Part shown: in pieces, positions 21,986-32,943 of the stretch | Numbering within the stretch: the first letter of the stretch is position 1 | How the letters are laid out: every line of letters begins with the position of its first letter | Origin: Branchipolynoe longqiensis | Lineage: Eukaryota > Annelida > Polychaeta > Phyllodocida > Polynoidae | Direction: 5' to 3' | Length of the DNA: 64,000 nucleotides | Assembly (NCBI GenBank): GCA_030323885.1 | Contig: CM059187.1 | Location: forward strand, 128,421,168 to 128,485,167 | Notes under the pieces: generated by a model | What the model was told of the DNA's origin: nothing | Seen by the model: the letters and a program-made list of their open reading frames with translations, nothing else | Database searches by the model: none | Position numbers and translations under genes: made by a program

Positions 21986-23005
21986 TCTCATCAATTCCTA
22001 TCCACAATCCTCGCTCCAATATGTTGCCTGGTATTACTTTACCCAAAGGCTACCTTATAGCGCTAAAAATTAACATTATAACTATTTAAAGAATCAAATT
22101 TAATTAATTTAAAAAAACCTCTTCTAGCACTCCCCTAATCGTGTCTACCTTGCCCGTGAAACTTGGCGACAATTCTAATTGAGGTATAGGCAAGGTCTAG
22201 CCGATGATGTGCCCATATATCAAACTTATAACTTTACTCCCCAGACCCCCTTCATTCTTGTTATGCCCCAGCCTCACCCCATGCAGCCTCGCATATCTAA
22301 CGCGCCCCATGCTGTTCATTCCCCCATGCTTGTCCCATACTCACACGCTCTGCCACGTTGCTCTTCCTTGCTGCTCACCCTGCACCCCGTCATCCGCAAC
22401 TTAGGCCAATTAAAAAAAAAATTAAGTTGGTGATCGTCCTTTGGAAATAACACGATCTGAGTCGTGCGGGTGGGTTTTTTGGGGGCGGGGGAGGGTTCCC
22501 CACTCCCCTACACTCTCCACCCTGCTCCTTGCCCTTCCCAGTCCCCTCCCTACCACCCCTCAAATCCCTCTCCATTCTTGCCCCTCCCACTGCCCTGTCC
22601 ATTCCCCCCTCTTCATCCCATCCCCTTTCTATTTCTCACTCCATCCACCCCAATACCCACTCCCGTTTCAATTTCTCACTCCACCCACCCTCTGCATTTA
22701 GCAGTTTAAACTGTTTTTATTAAAATTTAAAAATGTGGGCGATTATTCATGCAAGGGGGGGGGGGGGGAGAGATCATCAATTTGAGTTTTTGGCCTTATA
22801 TATTATGAGTTGCACCTAAAGCCTAACTATCCGTCCGAGGTGCTCGCCCGGGCACCTTGACATCCACGTTCCATGATGTGCTGATGAAGGGTGCTTTCCC
22901 CCGGTCATTCCTGGTGCATCATTGATGAGATGTTATCCCCTAATTAGGTTGCATGCTTGATTGAACATCGTTCCTTCCGTCTGATCACTAGCACATACGG
23001 ACCAG
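21986..23005. other. Unassigned sequence, CT-rich in the middle
   Basis: 22,500-22,700 is CCCTCTCCATT-like and explains three overlapping Pro/Ser frames. There is a poly-G tract at about 22,757-22,768. The remainder is unique with no recognised gene. Confidence 0.4.
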
Positions 23006-23288
23006 ACAGGGCGGCCGAATGTGTTAGAGCGTCCGTCTCCCAGCATGAGTTTGAATGCTGGTCGAGTTAAACCGATGAGTAAAAAATTTATACTTGTGTC
23101 TTTGTAGCCAGGCGCTCGGCATTATTAGGATAGGGAAAGGACTGGTTTGCTAAGTGTCAGGATAATGTGACTGAGTGGGATATCAGGTCATGGTGCTGGC
23201 AGCCTGGTCTCCCAGTGGGGCAGCAGTATAAAGTCGCCTTGAGTGTCCACTGTCACAAGTCGGTACCTGTCCTGATATGACCTTAGAT
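23006..23288 (+). mobile_element. SINE-1, left arm of an inverted pair
   Basis: Class-II tRNA-like head at about 23,010-23,070, body to CCTGATATGACCTTAGAT at about 23,288. The tail is missing where it meets the next copy. Confidence 0.9.
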
Positions 23289-23630
23289 TGTTTGTTTGTT
23301 TTTGTTTTACATCCTAGCAACATCTAAGGTCATATCAGGACGGGCACCCACTTGTGACAGTGCGCACTCATGACAACTTTATAGTGCTGCTCCACTTGGA
23401 GACCAGGCCACCAACACAATGACCTGATATCCCACTCAGTCACATTATCCTGACACTGACCCCACCAGTCCTTGCCCTGTCCCAATAATTCCGAAGACCT
23501 GGCTAGGAAGCAACAAGTATAAATTTTTAAGTCATTGGTTTGACTCGACCATGGTTCGAACCCATGATCCCACGATCTAACAACACGGGAGACGGATGCT
23601 CTAACTCATTCGGCCATCCTGGCTGGAATG
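23289..23630 (-). mobile_element. SINE-1, right arm of an inverted pair
   Basis: Tail (TGTTTGTTTGTTTTTG) at the left, head at the right (CGGGAGACGGATGCTCTAAC, TCGGCCATCC). Immediately tail-to-tail with the previous copy, giving a long palindrome. Confidence 0.9.
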
Positions 23631-23635
23631 TCGTT

Positions 23636-23690
23636 AGATGTTGCTAGGACGTAACACAACAAGAAACAAACAAACCAATCAGATGTTGGG
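23636..23690 (+). mobile_element. SINE-1 tail fragment
   Basis: TTAGATGTTGCTAGGACGTA followed by ACAACAAGAAACAAACAAAC, directly after the inverted pair. Confidence 0.7.
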
Positions 23691-23803
23691 GTAATCATGT
23701 CGGATCAACTGGCGCTCACTCGGTTATCCTGCTGACGAGTTGCAGCATGTGAATCGCCGTGTCGGGTGTTGTGGGATTTTTTTTGGTCAGCTGAGTAATA
23801 TTA

Positions 23804-24559
23804 ATGGGCCTGTCACACTATGACATATATAGCCTTAGCGTATGCCTATGTAGGTGATTTTCGACCAACATGTCGGCGTACATCGCCATACGTTTCGTGT
23901 ATGTTGGGCATTGTCGGGTACATTACGGATACGTTGTTATGTGTTGTCTTATGTCGCCGTGCGTCAAGGCTCTGAAAATGTTTTTTGCATGCTCAACATT
24001 TCCAACATGTGTCAATGTGTGGCTCGTATGTTGAATGTATGCTGTGTGTATGCTTGGGATATGTTGGCGTACGTTGTGAGTATGTTAGGGATACATTGGT
24101 ATATGTTGCTGCACATTAGCCATACATTCAGCTGGTGGGAACGTGCAGTCCATGTACAGTCTGCATACAGTTCGTGTACAGTCCATGTGCAGACCGCGTA
24201 CTGCCAACGGATGCATTACATACTCCTAACGTACTTCGAACGTATGCCTGCCACATCTCCAGTGTATTTAACGTATATGCCATACTTCTAGTGGTTGAGT
24301 AATGTATGTAACATTGGTCAGCGTTCTGTGAGTGTCTGCAAGCATTTTGCGAAGGTTTTGCGAAGGTTTTGCGAGGCACATGAACCCTCTCCTACCTAGC
24401 AATACATCAGAGATATGTTCTGCATATGTTACGTACATTGTGTGTACGTTGTGTATTGTTATCCCCCGCCACTGAAAAGTTTGACGAATGCCGACATACT
24501 GACAAATTTTCAAATGTTGAGCACACGCTAACGCCATACGTCATAGTGTGACAGGGCCT
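23804..24559. mobile_element. HARB-type fold-back element
   Basis: About 756 bp. Left end ATGGGCCTGTCACACTATGA, right end TCATAGTGTGACAGGGCCT. TTA on both sides (23,801-23,803 and 24,560-24,562). The interior is rich in TACGT/GTATG words. It has a degenerate version of the family's 20-bp near-palindrome at 23,980-23,999. Encodes nothing recognisable. Confidence 0.8.
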
Positions 24560-24775
24560 TTAGATTCATGTATGGAGTGTGACTGATCATGGAGATAGGG
24601 TAGGTTGAGGGCGGTCGATCGGATGATGCGGTATAGAGTGAGCACATGGGGGAGCATGTGAGTATGGGACATGAGGGAATAAACAGCATGGGGGCGTGCT
24701 GGATATGGGAGGCTGCATGGGGTGAGGGTGGGGCATGAGGAGCAGCAAGCGGGTGTGGGGAGTATACTATATTAA

Positions 24776-25110
24776 AGGTGCATAGTCTGATGAATGCATA
24801 ACCTTTTCAAAATGAAATAACTGACCTAGATTTTATTCTTCATATCAAACTTAGATAGTGATGCATTTGTTGCCATACAGAAGGGAATACCAAGTCAGGT
24901 TAGTAAAACATGTTACTCTAGTAGCATATGGGGTCAGAATGTTGGCACGTTGCCCACATTAATGTCGCATGTTTGCACTTCAAATATCTCAAAATTAGCC
25001 ATTGCAAACACAACTTATTCAAAGCTTAAGTAAGATAGATTATGACGATCAACCTAATATATTTACCTCAGAAAATGACAAAACCTCAAAACCATCGGAC
25101 CATGCAATTT
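24776..25110 (+). mobile_element. TTAA-MITE
   Basis: TTAA at 24,772-24,775, left end AGGTGCATAGTCTGATG, right end ACCATCGGACCATGCAATTT. The interior keeps GGTGTCAG-, TTGCACTTCAAATATCTC- and TAATATATTTACC-type blocks. Confidence 0.8.
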
Positions 25111-25114
25111 TTAG

Positions 25115-25855
25115 AAACGGTACGAACATCAGCGAACATGTGAGAACATGGAAAACATATGCGGACATGGCGGACCATATTGAAATATTGAGGAACATGT
25201 AAGCAAATGAGGGAACATATGGGAACAGCGGAGAAGAATTGAGAACATGGGGCGATAGGATAACATTAGTGAAGATGTGAGAAGATAGGGGAACATATAG
25301 GAACATCGGAGAAGAGGAATATTGATGAACATATGAGCAAATTAGGGAAAATATAGGAACATGGGGAACATTTGAGCACATGGGGGGACCTACGAGAACA
25401 TGGAGTAAGATATAGGGATACCGAGCAACAGGGAGCAACAGGGAACAAGATGGATAATTATGGAACAACATGGAATATCCAGGAGCAACAGGGGGCAACA
25501 TAGAGAAACATGGAACAACATGGAGCAACAGAGAGAAAACATGGTCACTTATGGAACAAGATGAATCATCAGGGAGCAACAGAGGGGAAAATGGAGCAAC
25601 AGCGAGCAAGACGGAGCAAGACGGAGCAAGACGGAGCAATACGGGACAAGGTGCAACATGCAACAACATGCAACAACATCAAGCAACATGCAGCAACATA
25701 GAACAACAGGGAGCAACCGGGACCAACAGGGATGAATACGAAGCGACAGGGACCATTGCGGAACAATATGGAGCAACATGGACCAACACGGAGCAACATG
25801 GACCAACATAAAGCAACATGGAGCAACAAGAAGTAACATGGAAAACATGGAACCG
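25115..25855. repeat. Purine-rich minisatellite (GGAACATGG / GAGCAACA)
   Basis: First GGAACATRTGAG-type, then GGAGCAACATGG-type units of 9-12 bp. All long frames here on both strands follow from the composition. Confidence 0.9.
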
Positions 25856-26300
25856 GGAGAGACAGAAAAGATGGAGGAGGCTGAAAACGCTGAAGAGACG
25901 CAAGAGACGCAAGAGACACAAGAGATGCAAGAGACGCAAAAGAGACGCAAGAAACAGAAGATATGCAAGAGATTCAAGAGATGCAAGAGATGCAGGAGAT
26001 GCAAGAGACACAAGAGACACAATAGACACAAGAGACACAAGATATGGCAGAGATGCAAGAGATGCCAGATACACAACAGACACAACAGCCACAACATACG
26101 CCACAGACACAACAGATGCAAGAGACACAAGAGACCCAACAGATGCAAGATATGCAAAAGACACAAGAGATGCAAGATACACAAGAGACACAAGAAACAC
26201 AAGAGACGCAAGAGATGCAAGAGACACGAGAGATGCAAGAGATGCAAGAGACACAAGAGATGCAAGAGATGCAAGAGACGCACGTGATGCAAGAGACGGA
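25856..26300. repeat. 9-bp minisatellite, CAAGAGAYR
   Basis: About 45 units such as CAAGAGATG, CAAGAGACA and CAAGAGACG. The 9-bp unit keeps frames open, giving RDARDTRDA, QEMQETQET and LLCLLHLLR peptides; the 285-codon minus frame is one of them. Confidence 0.95.
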
Positions 26301-26400
26301 TTGTTTGCGTGTAGTTGTTTTTGTTTTGTTCTTTGGTTTTTTTTTATGGGGGGAGGAGAGGCATTTATGAGAGATGCAGGAATGAAATGTTGGTGAGAAG

Positions 26401-26534
26401 AGCATGGTTGCTGATTTAGTGACGCGGGCTCACCGGTATGAGAACAGCATGATTGCTGATTTAGTGACGCGGGCTCACCGGTACGAGAACAGCATGGTTG
26501 CTGATTTAGTGACCCGGGCTCACCGGTCTGCGCC
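26401..26534. repeat. Three copies of a 45-bp repeat
   Basis: AGCATGGTTGCTGATTTAGT plus GACGCGGGCTCACCGG recurs at 26,401, 26,446 and 26,491. There are only three differences inside the shared units. In the 26,404 frame two of the three are synonymous, giving a 15-residue repeat with MVADLVTRAHRYENS; too little to call a gene. Confidence 0.9.
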
Positions 26535-26812
26535 AACAGCTCATTACCACCTACCTACACGGTATCGTGGTGTGACCACTCCAGCCAGCAGGTATGATAT
26601 AATGCACTAATCTGGGTTAGGTAACCACGGCTAAGTGGCTCGCTCTCCTGTCCCACCTCAACCGCCCGGCCTCGCTCCATCACGCCCACTCACCCAGGCG
26701 CACGGACAAGTGGTGAATTTTACATCCTATGCACTGACAAACCCACGCGTTGTGGCGGGGTCACACCGACTTGATACTGCTGGAGTCTTTTTTGTGCGTT
26801 TGATTTGTTCAA
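26535..26812. other. Unassigned sequence
   Basis: Unique, moderately GC-rich, with no recognised feature. Confidence 0.35.
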
Positions 26813-27020
26813 TGGCTAGGCGGTGGAATGGTTAGCAGACTGGCCTGGAATGTAAGAGATATGGGTTCGATTCCTGCTCTAGGCACAATATTTCCCATTG
26901 CCATCACCCCAATGTAACTGAATACTGTAAAAGCTATGTGCTGTATGGTCGTTGAACCTACCCTGTATATATGCATAAGTATACAGATCCTTGGTACTAA
27001 TGGTAGGATCAACAGGCGAT
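26813..27020 (+). mobile_element. SINE-2, tRNA-headed
   Basis: The head GGCTAGGCGGTGGAATGGTT ... ATGGGTTCGATTCCTGCTCT ... AGGC has A- and B-box motifs and pairing acceptor ends, but the anticodon arm does not fold, so it is a tRNA relic. It is followed by ATATTTCCCATTGCCATCACC, shared with 27,195-27,310. Confidence 0.65.
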
Positions 27021-27194
27021 GCACTTACATATATGTAACTGCATTGTCTGTGTGTAATTATGAGCATTGAATTACCATTTAATAGACTTTCAATTCCAGG
27101 GGGACAAGTGTAGAGGCTTAGTAGTCTGCACTGACCTCACAGTCAATGAGCCACATAGACAGGTAGGCGTGGATAGGATGATGACATCAGAAAG

Positions 27195-27310
27195 CCTAGG
27201 TGGTATAATGGTTAGCACACTGGCCCAGAATGAAAGAGACGTGGGTTCGATTGTCGCTCTAGGCGCAATATTGGCCATTTCCATCACCCCCACGACGGAT
27301 ACATACATAT
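27195..27310 (+). mobile_element. SINE-2, second copy
   Basis: The head GCCTAGGTGGTATAATGGTT ... CGTGGGTTCGATTGTCGCTC ... AGGC is about 71 nt, with a 7-bp acceptor pairing. The anticodon stem does not pair, so it is not a working tRNA. The body (ATATTGGCCATTTCCATCACC) matches the other copy and then diverges. Confidence 0.65.
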
Positions 27311-27537
27311 GGGGCGAATTATCCTAAGTGTAGCCATGCAGAGTTACTCATACGCCACTGGGCTAGAAAGGTAATATTAAAGAGAGATGATAATAACATT
27401 GACTCACACAATGTTACGTGTTCAAAACACTTTATAGGGTTATGAGGTGAAATTGCTGCATCAGCACATGTTACTCATTGGTTGTCACGAACTTTGGCAA
27501 GTGTTTGTTGGGGAAAGTCAGGGCGCGAATTGCTTAA

Positions 27538-27967
27538 AGCTGCATAGTCCGATGAAATATCGAATTTTCAAAAGCAAACCAATTATCTAAATTTGATTTG
27601 ACATATCTAACTTGGATACTGATGGACTTAGTAAGCATTTGTTTCAGTGTAGAAGGCAATACTGAGTCAATTTAACAGAACCTGTTACTGCAGATTTCAA
27701 TGGTGTCAACATTTTGGTGTAAATACCTTCACCGCTTGGCCACCATATAAACATATATATGAATGTGTAACTCACATACATATATGTTGATATGTATGTG
27801 ACTTAGGTCTCCTACTAATTTTCCATGTTTGCACTCAAAATATCTCAAAAGTTTACCATTTAAAATACAAGTAACTTTGAACTAATGTAAAGTAGATACT
27901 AGTGATCGATCTAATATATTTTTATCAGAAAAAATACAGAAATTCAAAACCAACGGACTATGCAACT
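27538..27967 (+). mobile_element. TTAA-MITE with a 100-bp internal insertion
   Basis: TTAA at 27,534-27,537 and 27,968-27,971. Ends AGCTGCATAGTCCGATGAAA and ACGGACTATGCAACT. Compared with other copies, about 27,710-27,810 (CATATATATGAATGTG-rich) replaces the central palindrome. Confidence 0.9.
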
Positions 27968-28164
27968 TTAAGTGTGCGGCGTCCCACAGGGCTGGTGATA
28001 ATCGCTAGTGTAGGTAGGTGTCGCAGTGGGCGCCACTGTCGGTAATACATGACCTAATCTAAAATCTCTGCATTGTCTGAAGGCGCCGACAGGTCTGGGT
28101 GAGTTGTTACTGTCACTTATTAAAGCTCCATAATCTGATGAATCAACATGTATCAGGAAGCACC

Positions 28165-28418
28165 GGGCGCGGTAGCCGAATCGGTAGAGCGCGAGCCTCG
28201 CGTGCGGGAGATCGGGTGTTCGGTTCCCGTTCGAGTCAATCCAATGACATATAAAATTGATACTTGTCAATTCCTAGCTTGGTGCGCGGCATTAATAGGA
28301 TAAGGCAAGGACTGGTTTGCTCAGTGTCAGGATAATGTGACTGAGTGGGATATCGGGGCATGGTCCTGGTGACATAATTTTCCAGTGGAGCAGCACTATA
28401 AAGTCACCATGAGTGTGT
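28165..28418 (+). mobile_element. SINE-1, left part, split by MITE-D
   Basis: Alternative head (CCGGGCGCGGTAGCCGAATC, B box TTCGGTTCCCG) followed by the SINE-1 body up to CACCATGAGTGTG. The missing tail resumes at 29,005. Confidence 0.9.
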
Positions 28419-29001
28419 ATAGACTACATCACGTTTCCGACTGCGCATGCGCTGAAAACGGCCTTGGGAGCAAAGCAAAGGCGTACGGCCATTGAGTTTG
28501 CCAATACGCGCATTGAAAAATGTCAGTTTTATTCAAAATTAATAGAAATCCAAAACCCTAACATTATAAATTTAATATAATCTTTTTGTTAAACATGTTT
28601 TTTATATGTGTTCCAAGCGGTTTGTCTCTAGGTGGTGTGGTTTTATCAATATTTTACTTTTTCTGTATGGAGATTGCTCACTGCCATTGACAATGCATTG
28701 AGTACTCTGGCTATGGCTCTAACACTAGTCTGAGTGCGTAGATCTTTCTAAATCTAAATGCACATGGCATAAGATGTGCTGATTATACTGATCTAAATGC
28801 AATGCTGGATAAAAGATTAATATTTAAATGTATTATATATATTTTTTTAGTTAGTATTCTATGTTTCAAACAAGAGCTGAAACTATCACATTTCATACCT
28901 GCACCCAGTGTATTAGCATGTGCCATGTGCTTTTGGGGGGGTTGTTTTGCTCTGACCATTCCCACAATGCACCGCGCCGCTGGAACCGTGATGTAGTCTA
29001 T
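28419..29001 (+). mobile_element. MITE-D inserted in SINE-1
   Basis: 583 bp with perfect 15-bp inverted ends ATAGACTACATCACG and CGTGATGTAGTCTAT. A possible TGT duplication at 28,416-28,418 and 29,002-29,004. Inside, ATTGAGTTTGCC at 28,491 and ATTGAGTACTC at 28,697 are 206 bp apart, the period later amplified at 56.7-57.5 kb. No transposase. Confidence 0.85.
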
Positions 29002-29080
29002 TGTTACAAGTCAGTACCCATCATGATATACCTTAAATGTTTTCAGGATGTAAAATTCCAACATCCAACCAACCTATTTT
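29002..29080 (+). mobile_element. SINE-1, right part of the split copy
   Basis: ACAAGTCAGTACCCATCATG, CCTTAAATGTTTTCAGGATG and a CCAACATCCAACC tail complete the SINE that begins at 28,165. Confidence 0.85.
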
Positions 29081-29486
29081 CGAAAGCAACACACTGACCC
29101 AGATTTGGGCCGACGTGTCCAATTTAAATAGTGCTACAATAACTGATGCATAAAAGGAATACTAAGTCACGTGACTAGTCAGCTTCCTCCTAGTTGCCAT
29201 GGAGATAGTTGGCGGACCAGGTATGGAATTTCATCATACTTCCTAAGACATAATCGGGTCGTAGCATCAACAGGTAGCAGGACTTGTCTACACTTGGTTT
29301 TGTATCATGAGACCCATGGGGATGATATTAATAATCTGACCACTGTAATTACTGCATGTTTGTGTTTCTTTTCTTCAAAATGATTGTAGTTTTATGAGCA
29401 GAAAGCGTCCTGATATTTTCTTCTTCAACTTTGTTAAATGAGTAGGCGCTCAGACCGCTCCTGTTGTACCAGACACACTGTATGAG
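29081..29486. other. Unassigned sequence
   Basis: Begins with a TTCGAAAGCAACACACTGACCC stretch reminiscent of a decayed TTAA-MITE. Otherwise nothing recognised. Confidence 0.35.
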
Positions 29487-29721
29487 TATATATGAAGAGT
29501 TCGGGCGCAAAACCACGTAAACGCCGATCAAAAAAATTGAAATAAACGTGTAAATCAAACCCTCCTTTTTTTTTAGTCCTTCTATTTTTGTTCATTGCTC
29601 CATAACCATGTGATCATATGAAAAGTGGAATTAGTGAGATTAAAAATTATGTTCAGGTCAAAATCTTTTTTTGTATACTACATTTCTAGATGGGTGTTTA
29701 CGTGGTGTTGTGCCTGAACTC

Positions 29722-29728
<7 letters not shown>
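29487..29728. mobile_element. MITE-H copy with long inverted ends
   Basis: The left end ATATATGAAGAGTTCGGGCG ... CCACGTAAACGCC and the right end (inverse complement ATATATGAAGAGTTCAGGCA ... CCACGTAAACACC) agree over about 37 bp. Followed by a TA run to about 29,775. Insertion into TA sequence fits a Tc1/mariner-type mobiliser (inference). Confidence 0.85.

Positions 29729-29775
<47 letters not shown>
29724..29775. repeat. TA dinucleotide microsatellite
   Basis: About 25 TA units continuous with the right end of MITE-H. 29,776-30,047 is unassigned apart from a poly-C run near 30,012. Confidence 0.9.
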
Positions 29776-29778
<3 letters not shown>

Positions 29779-30047
29779 ATACACCTACACATATACCTTC
29801 ACACATGTGCACATTATATATACATACAAATATATATAGAGAGAAGGAGGGCAACACAGTTAGTGTTATCTAAACAGGATAAATGAATAGCCCTGTCCTC
29901 CAACGTAAATAATACTTGTATAATAGTTCATGAACAGTGCACAAATTAGGTTAGGGCCGTCCAAAGTTGTCATCATTTTTGACATGATACAAATGGTACT
30001 ACTTTTTCAGACCCCCCCCCCCCATCACTCCCCCAATGTAGTAATCA

Positions 30048-32943
30048 TTTTTTTTTTTTTTTTTTGGTAAATATTGTTATTCATCTGAATACATATTTTG
30101 TCAGCGCCGGGGCACTGGTCTTCCAGCCGTCGGAGTGGTCGCATTTCATCTGTACATAGTGGAAGTGGAATATGTTGCATTGTGTGCAGCACAACCCATT
30201 CTGAACATAAAAGAAAGTGGGGGAGCAGCCTATGCTGCATAGTGTACAGCATATGTACTGAACATAGTGCAAGGTATCTATATGCATCAAGATAGAGTGT
30301 GCAGTAATGTACACTAGTGGTTAAATCATATGCTGTGTGTGTATATCAGTTAGATTTGGTTTTAATAACGGTTAGTCTTTAAATAGTGCCATGTTGTGCA
30401 TGTATAGTGGTTTATATTGTGTGCATTGCTGGTTGAAGATGTAGTTATGTAGTGGTGGTAATGGGTCTAAAGATGGGGTAGTGATTCTCGAGTCATTGAG
30501 TTATAATAGTTGTTTTGTCAAATGTGGATGGGGGGGGAGGGGTTCATGGGTAGGGGGCGCGGACACGCAGGGAGAGAGCAGGCATGAGAGAGGGCGAAGT
30601 CAATGGGTCGTTCAGCAGGTCGTATTATATATTTGCAGTGCCAGGTTTTGGGCCTGAATAACCAGGTGAGCTCTGTATGCATTTTTAAAGGCAAGGATCG
30701 AACCCGCTTCTCTGGTTTTGGTTGGGAGCTCATTCCACATGACACTTCCTTTGTAAATCGGAGCTCTCATTAACTTATTTGTATTAGGGTTGGGCACCCC
30801 AAGCAGAGTCGATGTCCCCCTTCTCGTTACCCTGGTTGTGCGATCTATGTATTTGTCATCACTCGCACGTTTATACATCAACGTCATTAGGTGTAGGTTC
30901 CTACGTACATCCAGAGTGTCCAGCCCTGCTCTGCTATGCATTTCAACCACACTTAGTATCTTGCCTTTGAATACTGTTCTGAGGGCTCTGTTTTGCGTTC
31001 TTTGTAATTTGGTCTCTTGCTGCTTCGTTAGTAATCCATAGATGATATCATTGTAGTCTATAATTGGTAATATTGTTGACTTGTACAGCTGCAGCGCAGT
31101 ATTCTCACTTACATATGTCCTTATTTTTCTGAATGTGTTCATTTTTAGTGCCAGTGTTTGGTTAAGTCTTGCCAGCTGTTGGGTACCAGTTAGAGTCGCA
31201 TCGAGAGTTGTGCCTAGGTACTTATAGGAGTTCACTTCACGGAGCACTAAGCCACCCATCTGCAGTTGTATTGGCCGGGCCCTCACCTTCCTGGCTTTGG
31301 TTCCATAGATTATGTATTCAGTTTTAGTGCCATTTAGCGTTAGTTTATTCTCATGGCACCATGTGTTCACTCCATCCAGCGCCATTCCAGCCTCGGTTGC
31401 GGCTATGGCAAGGTCATTGTGATGTATTGTTAGTGCTGCATCATCGGCAAATAATGTGAAAGATGCTTTGTTGGAAACTAGAGGTAGGTCATTTATAAAT
31501 ATTAGAAACAGTAGGGGTCCCAGAGTGGAGCCCTGTGGAACTCCTGTTTTTATTTCTCGAGTGGTTGAGCTGGTGTCACTTAGTTTTGTGTATTGTTTCC
31601 TATTGCTGAGGTAATTTGTGAGGAAGCTATGTGCTCTATTGCCTAGCCCAGCTCGTTCTATTTTATGCATGAGGATTTTGTGGTCGATCGTATCAAATGC
31701 CTTCTTGAAATCAAGGAAGACTGCGATAGTAAGATCACCCTTGTCTATGTTTGACAAAAGTTCATCCAGTAGAGACGCCAGTGCCCCGGTGGTGGACCTA
31801 TTTTTCCTGAAGCCATTTTGCTGGTAGGTCAAATAGTTAGAGGACTCAAGGAATGTCTTAATTTGGTCATGTATTATTTGTTCTATAATCTTGCCAGGCA
31901 GTGGGAGGATCGATATTGGGCGTAGTTCACTACAGGTTTGCGGGATGTTGACTTTAGGTATGGGTGTCACTGTGGCCACTTTCCAGTCATCAGGGAAGAT
32001 GCCTGTACTGATTATTAGGTTATATAAATGTGTAAATTCTGCACTCAGTGTTGTGATCGCACTTTTTATCAAAGTGGTACTGATGTCCTTCATTCCTGAT
32101 GATTTGTAGATAGATATTTTGTTAGTTCTATCAAGGATTTCATCCTGGGTGGTTTCCAGAAGGTCATACTTTTCTTTATTTAGTTTGGCATGGAAGGTTT
32201 TGTGTTGATCATCCTTCTGTTTGAATTTATTGGCTAGTTTCTCACCTATATCTATGAAATAGTTATTGATTTCTTCTGCTAGTAATTCATCTGGGATTTT
32301 AATACCAGTCTCTTCACTTGCAAGGCCACTGATTCTTGTCTCTTTTTTAGGTTCGATTTGGTTTATTTCATACCAACATTTTCTGGCATTCTGTTTATAT
32401 TTGTCTATCTGGACTTGATAATACCTTGCTTTGGCTTTCCTTACTTCACTCCTAGCCTTTCTGACCATACATTTAGCTATGAATTCATCCCCTGGATCTT
32501 TTGTTTTCTCAAACTTTTGGATAAAGTAATCTCTATCCTTTTGAAGCTCTAGTAGTTCATCATTAAGGTAACCTCCCATGGTGATTCTGGTGGTGATCTC
32601 GGTTAGGGGACAGTGCCTGTCAGCTGCAATAGTGATTGTTGCATTTAGCATATCCCAACATAGGTTGGGGTCTCTCATATCCAGAAATTCAGCACTGTTT
32701 ATTTCTTTGAGTGTGCCAGCCAATTCATTAAAATTGCAGTTCCTATAAGAGCGTCCCCAGTGGGTGGTGATTCTTTTGTCATTTCTTATTTTTTTCTTTA
32801 TTATAAATATTGGTTTGTGGTCGCTTATGTTATAGTTAAGGACTCCAGCCTTTGTACAATGTTTGATATTGGTAAGTGCCAGGTCTATTGTTGTGTTAGT
32901 AGTTTTAGTTACCCTCATTAAACTTTCATTACAGACATACATC
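30048..32943 (-). mobile_element. 5'-truncated LINE (non-LTR retrotransposon)
   Basis: Read on the minus strand: the end of an apurinic endonuclease, a full reverse transcriptase, a 545-bp 3' UTR and an A tail of 18 (30,048-30,065). The 5' end is cut at about 32,943, where a run of 15 G begins on the plus strand. The last 70 bp of the UTR recur at 4,130-4,245 and 61,715-61,810. Confidence 0.9.

Noticed and set aside
25549..26536. Open frames of 247-285 codons on the minus strand
   Set aside because: The peptides mirror 9-12-bp purine-rich tandem units and all three frames are open; not a gene.
27196..27266. Possible tRNA gene
   Set aside because: Acceptor and T arms are plausible but the anticodon arm does not pair, and the same head plus body recurs at 26,813: a SINE head.
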